Made by a program: the position numbers and the translations under genes. Below, one piece after another: positions 50,558 through 59,352 of a stretch of DNA of 64,000 bases (position 1 is its first letter; each line of letters opens with the position of its first letter). The stretch lies in the IMG/VR virus record IMGVR_UViG_3300035661_000009, positions 1 to 64,000 of that record; one strand, given 5' to 3'. The DNA comes from a virus. Below the pieces are notes generated by a model. It ran no database searches, was not told the DNA's origin, and worked only from the letters and a program-made list of their open reading frames with translations.

Positions 50558-51021
50558 TGAATTTAATGAACAAAATACTCGTATTATTGTTACTAAGCTG
50601 TGGTCCAAACGTAGCAACTCCATACGAGTATTTTTCAAACTGCGTAAAAGTAAAATCCACCGTCGAGCTTACACAAGCTGCGGTGGATTTTCATATTGGT
50701 GAAACCATTTCTTGGTATGACCACAAATTCTTGCCCGGAGATTGGTGCAGAGATATTAAAAATACTAATACTGAGATTATTGTAGTTGATGGCGATTTTG
50801 ATTGCACAGCATATTCAGTAGGCTGTGCAGGATTTACAGAGCCAGGATTTATATGGATAAACGGAAGAAGACGCTCAATTCTTCACGAGTCTTTTCATAT
50901 GAGAGACTTGCTATACGACACATTAGATTATATTAATGGTCCGCATTTTCTTTGGGATAAAAAAGGATATTGGCAAGCCTCTGATAATTTTAAAAACAAT
51001 TTATTTACAATTATAAATTAA
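50557..51021 (+). CDS. Lipoprotein with HExxH metallopeptidase motif
   Basis: This 154-residue protein begins with a short hydrophobic signal ending in LLLLSC, a lipobox-like site with Cys15. The mature part has four Cys (C29, C64, C83, C90) that could form disulfides, and ILHESFHMRD with H110, E111 and H114, an HExxH zinc motif. A later GPHFLWDKKGYW may contribute a third ligand. It is a candidate envelope-attached zincin, possibly affecting host surface or lysis. The gene is convergent with the tail block, sharing 4 nt. Confidence 0.6.
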   Translation: MNLMNKILVLLLLSCGPNVATPYEYFSNCVKVKSTVELTQAAVDFHIGETISWYDHKFLPGDWCRDIKNTNTEIIVVDGDFDCTAYSVGCAGFTEPGFIWINGRRRSILHESFHMRDLLYDTLDYINGPHFLWDKKGYWQASDNFKNNLFTIIN

Positions 51022-53324
51022 CTTAAAACTCCAGTTAATTGTTGTAATGAATAATTAATCCTTGCTCCATATATAATTATAGTATCTGTACCCGGAGCAC
51101 TCAATGAAGCATTTAAAAATAGTTTTATATAACCGTTTGTTTGGCTGGTAAAAGTACCTCCTGGCGTAATTGTAAATACGTTATTTACCGTAGCTCCGGT
51201 TCCGTTAGTTACCGGCCCGACTCCACCAGTAGCTATTACTCCAAAATCTCTGAATGTAGCCGAATCATATACCTGAAGGACGGACCCGGTAATTGTTGCT
51301 GTACCGACCATACCCGCTTGCAAGCCGTAATATACAGTCACGCTATTTATAATTACCCCCTGCGGAATATTTGTTCGTATATCTAAAGGGTATGGGCTAC
51401 CGCCACCAGTAAGTGTAGTTACGTAACTATCTTGTATGGTTATAATTGCATTCCATTTTCCAGAGCTATAGCTCATGTCGCTTGTTGAAGAATGCGATAT
51501 TTTAGTAGGAATAGTAATTGCGTTCGAACTTCCATTACCAGAATACATCAGTCTGCTTTCACCAGACGAACCACTTAACTTAATGTCGCCATTTGTTATA
51601 AGTAACGCATCATAATTGTTACTATATGCAGTGGCTGATAGTGCAACTCCGGCAGAGTTAGTAAAAGCGGCAAACGCTCCACCCAATCCACCACCGGTAG
51701 TAACGCCTACAATGGCACTTCCAGACCCAGAATTAACTACAGATATTCCTGATCCTGAACCAGAATTTGTTATAGAGATACCAACGCCAATTGTATTTAC
51801 ACCAATACTTAGGCCACTTCCAGAAGCTATTCCTGAAAGAGCTATTCCGCCGTTTGAACCTAACGCCGGAACGACTGGAGTAAATCCACCAATAGTGCCC
51901 GGAGCTTGATTCAAAACAACCAATCCAAGCGAAGTAGTTGTCGCAGCTTGGAAGGTTCTACCTACTTCGTAAGCTCTTTCGCGACTATAGCAAAGAGAGC
52001 CATCTCTCCAAGCAATAATCATTCTACGGCCCGGTAAAGCACTTGAGCCAAGAGTAGTAAGCGGTAGAGTTACTGGAGTTAATGTCGCATTTTGTGATCT
52101 ATCAAGATCTACATATAGACAATTCCCATCCACAATAACTGTGTTACCATCTGCAATTATATTATAATAAAATGCTGTACCGCTATTTTCAAATAAGAGT
52201 CTTAAACCTTTCCAAGCTAAGGTATCGTTTATAGTAGCTGCAATAGTATTGCTTACGGCCCCAGTAGACAAAGTGTCGGTATACGTAAAGGTATTTGTGG
52301 CTATTGCTGTAACCTGGAACGTCCCAGAGACAAAGTTAGTATCACCACCAGCATAAGCTATTTTAACTAGCCCGTTAACTTGGAATGGATGACCAGTAAA
52401 GGTTACCGTAACCGTAGATCCCGTTCTGGCTACTGCGCCAATTGCAAGGTTAAAGCCGTTTACAAACCAAAGATTGTCTCCATTGCTTGTAACCGAAGAA
52501 CTATAACGTAGCTTTACGTTGTCTCGAATTTGATTACTGAACCATGAATCGCCGCCGCGGATTTCCCATAGCGAAGTCATCATAGCATCCATCCATCCCT
52601 TAATACTGCCAAAGTTCTTTTCTTCTGTATTGAATGGGCTTAAGGTGCTTCCCGATACATACGAGGGCGGAACAGCAACTCTCGTACCCCATGAATACTT
52701 ATTAGTAACGCTAGGGGTGTCGCCGCCAGAAGCCAACCCAAGCATCATCTTTCTAGCGTCAGTAACTCCAGTAATTAACCCAGAACCGTCCACGTTTACT
52801 ATAGCAATAGGTAGGACATTGGTAGTCGCTGAGAAGTTAGTAGTGCTTATAATTATCTTATATTGCAGTGTTCTAGCTAGCGGAACATCTTGTGAAATTT
52901 CCGTACTGGTAGTAGGGTCAAGAAACTGTTTAGTATCTATAGTTGAGCTATCTGCACTGCGGAATAAGTCAATACCTACGTAGTTAGCTGCACTATTAAC
53001 AAAGAAACCGTTGATATTGCTATTGGTTTGGGTTAATTGTTGTGCAGTTGCATTGTCATCGATAGTGAAGACTGTACCTGATTCACTTGCAAGGTAATGG
53101 AATATAACGCTGCCAGCGACGTTTAGCTGAAGGCTTGAAGCCTTTTGTCCAATCATGCTGTCAACACTTAGGGTCAAACCTTTAATAACTAGTGCGGCTT
53201 TCCCAGCTAACGCCTTTCCAGCTAAGTCATCGAAGTCGCTGCTAACAGAGCTTTCAATTGAACGTAAATCAGGTACGTCAACTCGTTCTTGCCCTAAGAA
53301 ATTAACTTGTCGTTTAATGCTCAT
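51018..53324 (-). CDS. Large beta-rich tail fibre/baseplate-associated protein
   Basis: This 768-residue protein starts at ATG and is rich in Gly, Ser, Thr and Val. The N-terminus (SSVSSDFDDLAGKALAGKAA) may attach to the virion. The middle has a module VTVTFTGHPFQVNGLVKIAY followed by NFVSGTFQVTAIATNTFTYT, shared with other tail proteins. Later comes a repetitive Gly/Ser stretch (GSGSGISVVNSGSGSAIVG) as in fibre shafts. The C-terminal domain is beta-rich. No enzyme motif is seen. Likely a fibre or tail spike; role in receptor binding is inference. Confidence 0.6.
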   Translation of the reverse strand: MSIKRQVNFLGQERVDVPDLRSIESSVSSDFDDLAGKALAGKAALVIKGLTLSVDSMIGQKASSLQLNVAGSVIFHYLASESGTVFTIDDNATAQQLTQTNSNINGFFVNSAANYVGIDLFRSADSSTIDTKQFLDPTTSTEISQDVPLARTLQYKIIISTTNFSATTNVLPIAIVNVDGSGLITGVTDARKMMLGLASGGDTPSVTNKYSWGTRVAVPPSYVSGSTLSPFNTEEKNFGSIKGWMDAMMTSLWEIRGGDSWFSNQIRDNVKLRYSSSVTSNGDNLWFVNGFNLAIGAVARTGSTVTVTFTGHPFQVNGLVKIAYAGGDTNFVSGTFQVTAIATNTFTYTDTLSTGAVSNTIAATINDTLAWKGLRLLFENSGTAFYYNIIADGNTVIVDGNCLYVDLDRSQNATLTPVTLPLTTLGSSALPGRRMIIAWRDGSLCYSRERAYEVGRTFQAATTTSLGLVVLNQAPGTIGGFTPVVPALGSNGGIALSGIASGSGLSIGVNTIGVGISITNSGSGSGISVVNSGSGSAIVGVTTGGGLGGAFAAFTNSAGVALSATAYSNNYDALLITNGDIKLSGSSGESRLMYSGNGSSNAITIPTKISHSSTSDMSYSSGKWNAIITIQDSYVTTLTGGGSPYPLDIRTNIPQGVIINSVTVYYGLQAGMVGTATITGSVLQVYDSATFRDFGVIATGGVGPVTNGTGATVNNVFTITPGGTFTSQTNGYIKLFLNASLSAPGTDTIIIYGARINYSLQQLTGVLS

Positions 53325-53744
53325 TTAAAACTCCGATTCATTGGACCAAGAAAGGCCTTCAAAGCTAAAAGTTCCCTTCATGACGCCTCTTGGGGTAACT
53401 GACCAACTTTGGTTAATGACTAACGCTTCTAAGCTTTTGAATATAACTGCGTTACTTTTTCTATCTACTAAAACTATTGAGATGTATTTCTCTAATGTAA
53501 GATTGTCTTCCGAAGCTACGATATTTGTGCCTTCTAAGCCACCATATCCACCTAATCTAGTACATTCAAGTTTTCCACTTACTTTGACACTTCCGGGTAT
53601 AATTTCAAACGTACTAACGAAATCTAAGCCACCAAGGCTTTTTCTGCCATAATCGACGGTATATTCAAATCCAGTGCAAACGCCAAATGGTCGGCTATTT
53701 ATATAAACCTTTACACTACTGCCTGTAATTGTTATTGATTTCAT
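53325..53744 (-). CDS. Tail tube-like protein
   Basis: This 139-residue protein shows beta strands (SSVKVYINSRPFGVCTGFEY, then PGSVKVSGKLECTRLGG) in a layout similar to XkdM-like tail tube or tube initiator proteins, though identity is weak. It lies between two large tail genes and begins 5 nt after the upstream one ends. It could form part of the tube or baseplate hub. The family match is tentative. Confidence 0.45.
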   Translation of the reverse strand: MKSITITGSSVKVYINSRPFGVCTGFEYTVDYGRKSLGGLDFVSTFEIIPGSVKVSGKLECTRLGGYGGLEGTNIVASEDNLTLEKYISIVLVDRKSNAVIFKSLEALVINQSWSVTPRGVMKGTFSFEGLSWSNESEF

Positions 53745-53749
53745 TACAT

Positions 53750-56700
53750 CTAGCTCCTACCATTATTAACATCATCTTGAGATCCCCAAACCCAAACCTC
53801 ATCCGAAAGTTTAGCGCCAGTCGGCCCATTCCCATAGTTACCTAATCCTACGTCATTTGGGTAGGCGATATGCTTCTTTACTATAACACCAGCAGCGGAT
53901 ATGTAGTCAATTGTGTTACCAGCGGCAATCCGCCCTGCAACGCTATCAGTTAGGTACATACTTCCGGCAGTTGGGGTAGTTGGGGCATATGGAGTATTTT
54001 GTACAATTAATGCCACTGACCCAGTTAAGATTGTATTCGGGAAGGAATAAGTTCCGTCTAGAATAATGCCAGTAGTGGTTTTAGCTAAATACGGAATAGC
54101 TATCGTTTGTGTCGATAATCCGAAGTTAAACAAGACATATCCAGCGCTTGGAAGGTTAGTGGGAATTGAATTAAACAGCACCGTCCTATACAACTTCCCA
54201 GCATCTAATTGCTGATTTAATGTCATGCTTAACGAAGTTAATGACGGGCTAATTTTAGGATTAAATACATAGGGTCCTATTGGTTTAGTGTCTTTAGCTG
54301 ATTTAAACTGCGTTACTTTAGCCGTTACGGTGGTTCCATTGCTATCTGTAAAAGAAGTCAATATGGGAGTTATTGAGGCGAATTCTGTGGTTAATAACGT
54401 ATCTGCGTAAAAGTGAGTTCCAGTAAGTACAGTTACTTGGGCGATTGAGTTAACGCCGCCAGAGGTGGTAGCTGTCTTCAAAGTATCGAATACCGAGCCG
54501 ACGACTGCCCCAGTCTCTCCAATAAACAAGTTTTTGGTGTTTAGCAATGTAACTGTATTGCCAGAAGCTGTTTGGATAGTGCCATTTTTTATTAATATCT
54601 GATATTTAGGATCAAACTTAATATATGTATTTACGGGTGAAGCCCCGCCACCGTTTACGCCAATTACCTTACCATCAGCATCGAGACAATATGCCATTTT
54701 GTAGACTAAATAAGAAGAAAGGCCAGACCAAGCAGTTCCCCAAACATTGCTGCTTACGTTAAAATATTCTACGTTTGTATAAGCCATTGGAGTTGTATTT
54801 TGTTTACCGCCAATAACTACCACCGTTCCGTCTGGGCCCATTGAATTATCTAGGTAAGTAAAGGCGTTGGCTGGAAGGGTCTTACCCCCCATCAATATCC
54901 ATATCCCGACATTTAAATCGTAGATATAATACGCAGTATTCATTGAACCAATTGAACCGCCAGTAGTAAATAATCCACCACCACAGAAGACATTACCGTT
55001 ATTTAACGTAACTACAGCAGCCCCTTTAAGACCAAAAGGCAAAGCCATTAAAGTTGTCCACGTATTTAATGTAGAATTATAGACTTCCGTCGATGTATTG
55101 CCAACGGCAAAGATTCTTCCATCTTTGAGTTTAGTTGCAAATGACTCGCTCTTGGCGGTAGCCATCGAAGCCGCAGCTACCCAAACATTTAACAATGGAT
55201 TGTAGATTTCGCAGGCAGAAATTTGGGTTCCGGCTCCAGTTTCTCCACCCAAAACCATTATATTGCCGTTATTTAGCATAACGATTTCGTGCAGTCTTCT
55301 TGCTGTAATCATTGAAGTCGCAGCAGAGTATGTATTAGTGCTTGGATCGAAGATATAGACCTGTGCCGTTTCGGTTCCGCTTATAGTTCCGCCAGTAATT
55401 AAGACCCGGCCATCGGTCATTTTAATGGTTTTGTAGTCTGTCGCTAAGTTATTGGCCGTCAGAGTCTTATTCTGGTTAATTAAACTAATTGTATCAGCCA
55501 AAAAACCTTCAAACTTAACAAAATCGCCGTTAACTAGATTATTTGCAGCCGTCTTTACGTATAATCTACCATTTATGTCTCTAAATGTTTGATATACATA
55601 TCCAGCAGCTACCGTAGAGCCAATATTGGCTCCCGTATTCGGAATTGTAAACTGAGTTGTAGAAATTTGCGTCACCTGCCCAGTGATTTTGATGTTTTCT
55701 GTCGCCGTAGTAAGCATCACACACACAAAATCGCCGGTAGCTATAGTATTCACCAAAGAAGTATTTACGGTAAGGACGTTTGTCGTCCTGCTAACTGTAG
55801 TTATTGGCAACTTACTTGGCAAGGCATAACTTACTTCATGTAAATAAGCTGCGCCGCCGACTGTTCTGCTAATGGCATTTGTAGTAGCTGATAAATATAC
55901 GTCTACAAAATTATCGGAGGTTTGGGCAGCAAATACTTTATGAGTATTGTTGTTGATAGTTCTCACGGTTTGAGCATAAAACTCTAAATCATTATTTGCT
56001 AATTGAGTAAAGGTTTGATTAACTCCGTAAAGATTGTCTATTTCAAAGTATTGGGTGGTCGTAGATGTGTAATTGACAGCAGTTACTGGAAAAGTTCCTC
56101 TGTTCAACGCAGATACGGGCGAGCCGTAGATAGTTACATAATTACCAACAGTAAGGTTTTGTAACCCAGGATCCGTTCCAGCACCAGAATAGGTAAATCT
56201 TACCTTCCCACTCTTTAAAAAGGGAGTTACTGAAGGAGAGGAGACCTGAACCTGCCACTGTGTAGTGACTGCCTGTGTAGTGGCCACCAAGGTAGGAAAT
56301 TTAAGCTTTTGTTGTGCCGACCCACCACCACAACTAACTGCTCCACGAAGCCCCAGAGCGCCGCTATAGACCTTCACAACGCTACCAGTAAGAGTAGAAT
56401 ATGAAGTAGCGAAAGCCTTTAATCCGGATAGCTCAAAATATCTAGTAATTACAGCAGCTACCTCAGCAGCTGTCGCCGCTCCATAAGAGTTAAAATCGTT
56501 TTGGGCGAAGACTATATTAACTACTGCACCGTCTATATTTATGGTAAGGCTGTCACCATCTTGTATATTGTATGGCTGAGTTAAATTTGATGTAACGTTC
56601 GCTCTAGCTGAGTCATCTCCGTAAAAAATATCTAGTACGTTCAGAAATGATTGGTAAGTTACCTTCTCATAGTTAAGTTCTGTTACTAGTTTTCTAAACA

Positions 56701-57304
56701 ACGGATCTGACATTCCAGTATTTACTGGTCTTATTAAACCTAAATTGCTAGCATTTCTATCTAAATACTTACCATTACTTGAGTTGATGGTCAATTGATT
56801 GAACGCCAACTGGGCTAAAGACGATAAGTTAGCGTCGCCCACAGCCAAAGCCTCCAGTAAAGCATCGACGGCTTTGCCCTTGATAGGTTTTGGAACGTAA
56901 GTACGAAGAATATTCTTGCTAGTAGGAGATACGGCACCTTGAGAAATAGAGGCGATTGAATTAAAACCAGAAACAGAGAATTGAGCAGAAATTGACCCCG
57001 TTAATACCCCGCCGCCGCTTGTCTGGATATTAATTACAGATACTAACCAAGCCCCATTAGCAAGCGGGACGTTAGTATTTAATACAAACCCCTGAGGGTC
57101 GCCAATTACTGGAGAAACAGACAAAACACTAGCTGTAGCTGGGCCAGTAAGTGAATAATTGTTTGGATTTAAGGCATCGTTAACGCCAACGCTTGAAGCT
57201 GCCAATGGATCTTGGCTAAAGCGTACAGAAACTTGAGTAGCTTGTTTTGCGCTAGCTTGCAGTAAGAATAAATTGCTTCCTGTAAATAAGCTACTTGTTG
57301 ACAT
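53750..57304 (-). CDS. Large tail/baseplate protein with Kelch beta-propeller
   Basis: This 1184-residue protein has an N-terminal Big_5-like beta domain (about residues 20-120), then a helical segment (GKAVDALLEALAVGDANLSS, LDRNASNLGLIRP) that resembles baseplate proteins, then beta modules, then residues about 620-905 carrying five or six Kelch repeats (RVLITGG, NIMVLGGE, NVFCGGG, TVVVIGGK, each followed by a Y....W motif). The C-terminus is beta-rich again. Kelch propellers bind proteins or sugars; in a tail protein this suggests host-surface contact. No catalytic site is recognised. Confidence 0.65.
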   Translation of the reverse strand: MSTSSLFTGSNLFLLQASAKQATQVSVRFSQDPLAASSVGVNDALNPNNYSLTGPATASVLSVSPVIGDPQGFVLNTNVPLANGAWLVSVINIQTSGGGVLTGSISAQFSVSGFNSIASISQGAVSPTSKNILRTYVPKPIKGKAVDALLEALAVGDANLSSLAQLAFNQLTINSSNGKYLDRNASNLGLIRPVNTGMSDPLFRKLVTELNYEKVTYQSFLNVLDIFYGDDSARANVTSNLTQPYNIQDGDSLTINIDGAVVNIVFAQNDFNSYGAATAAEVAAVITRYFELSGLKAFATSYSTLTGSVVKVYSGALGLRGAVSCGGGSAQQKLKFPTLVATTQAVTTQWQVQVSSPSVTPFLKSGKVRFTYSGAGTDPGLQNLTVGNYVTIYGSPVSALNRGTFPVTAVNYTSTTTQYFEIDNLYGVNQTFTQLANNDLEFYAQTVRTINNNTHKVFAAQTSDNFVDVYLSATTNAISRTVGGAAYLHEVSYALPSKLPITTVSRTTNVLTVNTSLVNTIATGDFVCVMLTTATENIKITGQVTQISTTQFTIPNTGANIGSTVAAGYVYQTFRDINGRLYVKTAANNLVNGDFVKFEGFLADTISLINQNKTLTANNLATDYKTIKMTDGRVLITGGTISGTETAQVYIFDPSTNTYSAATSMITARRLHEIVMLNNGNIMVLGGETGAGTQISACEIYNPLLNVWVAAASMATAKSESFATKLKDGRIFAVGNTSTEVYNSTLNTWTTLMALPFGLKGAAVVTLNNGNVFCGGGLFTTGGSIGSMNTAYYIYDLNVGIWILMGGKTLPANAFTYLDNSMGPDGTVVVIGGKQNTTPMAYTNVEYFNVSSNVWGTAWSGLSSYLVYKMAYCLDADGKVIGVNGGGASPVNTYIKFDPKYQILIKNGTIQTASGNTVTLLNTKNLFIGETGAVVGSVFDTLKTATTSGGVNSIAQVTVLTGTHFYADTLLTTEFASITPILTSFTDSNGTTVTAKVTQFKSAKDTKPIGPYVFNPKISPSLTSLSMTLNQQLDAGKLYRTVLFNSIPTNLPSAGYVLFNFGLSTQTIAIPYLAKTTTGIILDGTYSFPNTILTGSVALIVQNTPYAPTTPTAGSMYLTDSVAGRIAAGNTIDYISAAGVIVKKHIAYPNDVGLGNYGNGPTGAKLSDEVWVWGSQDDVNNGRS

Positions 57305-58263
57305 TAGACTATAATTCCTTGGAAGTCTCGGATGTTAGACGCGGTTACCGTATATGAGGTTCCAAGCGTCTGGTGACTTGTCGTTAATCTAAAGATTGAA
57401 TCGGAGATTTGAGTACATGCCGTTACAATAAGCCCGTTATTAATTGAGTAATTATTTATATTCAAGCCATCAAGTTTATTAATTGGCTTATTAAAATATA
57501 CGTCAATAGTTCTGGCATCTACAGTTCTTGTAATTGCAATAACTGGAGAAGTCGCCACTCCTGTAAAGGTTCCATTAAATGGACCAGTAAATACTGCGCC
57601 ACCCACGTTTGCAAACCAAGACTGAGGTAAAAACAAGGTGTATGTCGTTCCGTTAGCTTGCCAACTAGTTGAAAGAACTACCGTATTCCCAACTACCGTT
57701 ACTGAATATATATAGACGCTTGCATTGTTTGGATCAATTATAAGATATTTACTAGCAATTAAGGCATCTTGTAATAATACTGGAGCAGAGTCAAAAGTCA
57801 ATGTAACTATATTAGCTCCACCCACAATACTCAAAAGATGGATTGAAGAGGCTGAAGGTGCTGTAAACGGAGCCGTTCCAAAATTAACACGGCTTCCTGC
57901 GTCAAATACAGTGTTGTTCGCTATTGTTAAAGTATACGTTCCAGAGGTGAACGTCCCGCTTACCGTCAATACTATATTTGGTGAGCCGCCGCCGGACCAA
58001 GTAACTCCAGTAACGGTTAATACCGATGGACCAGAAATAGAATAATTTCCAGGTGTCGTATTAACCGACGTTAATGGAGTAAAAAAAGATACTAGAACCG
58101 AGGTACTGCTTGTAGCAACAGCTACATATTGCAATCCAGGAGAAAAGAAGACCGCATCCGCCATTCCTACAACTGGGTAGACATTTCCAATAAATGGAGT
58201 GTCAGACCCCTGAGCGGTGGTGCCGAATGGCACTATACCGTCATTTGCTTGTAAATTAGCCAT
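57304..58263 (-). CDS. Tail protein with Big_5/Ig-like domains
   Basis: This 319-residue protein consists of repeated beta domains (VSFFTPLTSVNTTPGNYSIS, then VDVYFNKPINKLDGLNINNY-like and RDFQGIIV), typical of Big_5/invasin-type Ig folds. Its N-terminus is short and polar. It overlaps the next gene's start by one base and probably forms part of a baseplate or fibre. Similar folds occur at the start of the neighbouring 1184-residue protein. Confidence 0.55.
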   Translation of the reverse strand: MANLQANDGIVPFGTTAQGSDTPFIGNVYPVVGMADAVFFSPGLQYVAVATSSTSVLVSFFTPLTSVNTTPGNYSISGPSVLTVTGVTWSGGGSPNIVLTVSGTFTSGTYTLTIANNTVFDAGSRVNFGTAPFTAPSASSIHLLSIVGGANIVTLTFDSAPVLLQDALIASKYLIIDPNNASVYIYSVTVVGNTVVLSTSWQANGTTYTLFLPQSWFANVGGAVFTGPFNGTFTGVATSPVIAITRTVDARTIDVYFNKPINKLDGLNINNYSINNGLIVTACTQISDSIFRLTTSHQTLGTSYTVTASNIRDFQGIIV

Positions 58264-58264
58264 G

Positions 58265-59344
58265 TTACATACCTATATTTACGGGCATTGGGATAAGCAT
58301 ATCTGCCGCTAGCACCTGAGTAGGAGATGTAGTGTTGGGCCAAGAACCTCCAACAGTGCCGCCACCCCACCATAAATCGGTTCCACGACCGCGCCATCCT
58401 GTATATACTGTAGATACTGAATCTCCGGCACATCCAGCGATATAAACAGGTAGTGCGATGTAATTGCTTGTCGCATTATCAAAAGAGCCTAGCCCTGCGA
58501 AGTAGGTGGTGCTACTCCCCCAACTTAATACAGATCCTGCGCTTGTTTGTGACTGTGTATCTACGCTATTTGAATAATCTCTACTTTGATTAAAGCCGTT
58601 ATTGCCTATAGTTGCGACAGTGCTGACTGACCCCGAACCTCTTCCTGAGTTGGTCATATCAGAAATAGACCAAATTGGGTGTGTATCTCCAGTTCTGGTT
58701 TCTGTAGTTAAAAATAAACAGAAAAGAGTATTAAACCATCCAACACCTACTCGATTGCACAAGTAATTGAACGCGCCGGTAGAGTTAATAGAAAAATGAC
58801 TTTGATGGCTTCCTGATACAGTAAGATCGTTTACATAAGTTCTGGTGTTTGTATTTGCAAAAGCCGTTCCCGTACAACTAACACCTTTTGTTTGTGTTGG
58901 AGCGTTTGTCGTAGTGCCGCCAGTAGGTGCCGTTCTTGACCAATATATATGACCTGTGGTAACCGTCGCCGAATTTAGATTTATAGTTAAGTATACCGGA
59001 CCTAAAGCGGCCGGTGATTGCAGTGTAATCCAACAGTGCGACGTTCCTTCTGCCGCAGACTTGTTAGCCAATGCCAAGAAAGTCGTAAAAGTTGTTGTCC
59101 ATAGATCTGTTGCGGTTCCGACCCCACCAAGAGATGTCGTAGTTCCGTTGCTGCTCCCCCAAACACCCCAAGTGTTTGTAGAGTCTCTAACTACGCCACC
59201 AGTTGTTCCAGTAGAAATAGTGGCCAATAGATGAGACTTTAATGACCAAAACCATGAATAAGCGATATTATTAGCTGTTGTAACATCTGGAAATGGAGCA
59301 TTGCCTCTACCTGACCACGTTCCTGTTAGTGAAGGAGAACTCAT
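58265..59344 (-). CDS. Tail-associated protein of unknown fold
   Basis: This 359-residue protein is Ser/Thr/Gly-rich with many Trp residues (GTWSGRG, WFWSLKSH, WGVWGSSNG, WWGGGTVGGSWPN). Predicted mostly beta. Several Cys and Trp residues suggest a compact surface domain. It lies between a baseplate-like protein and the Big_5 protein. Likely a virion structural or fibre component; no enzyme motif is seen. Confidence 0.5.
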   Translation of the reverse strand: MSSPSLTGTWSGRGNAPFPDVTTANNIAYSWFWSLKSHLLATISTGTTGGVVRDSTNTWGVWGSSNGTTTSLGGVGTATDLWTTTFTTFLALANKSAAEGTSHCWITLQSPAALGPVYLTINLNSATVTTGHIYWSRTAPTGGTTTNAPTQTKGVSCTGTAFANTNTRTYVNDLTVSGSHQSHFSINSTGAFNYLCNRVGVGWFNTLFCLFLTTETRTGDTHPIWSISDMTNSGRGSGSVSTVATIGNNGFNQSRDYSNSVDTQSQTSAGSVLSWGSSTTYFAGLGSFDNATSNYIALPVYIAGCAGDSVSTVYTGWRGRGTDLWWGGGTVGGSWPNTTSPTQVLAADMLIPMPVNIGM

Positions 59345-59352
59345 TTAATCCT

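Noticed and set aside
51018-51021. Terminator between the converging rightward arm and tail block
   Set aside because: The two stop codons overlap and no GC hairpin with T-run lies at the junction, so no terminator is called.
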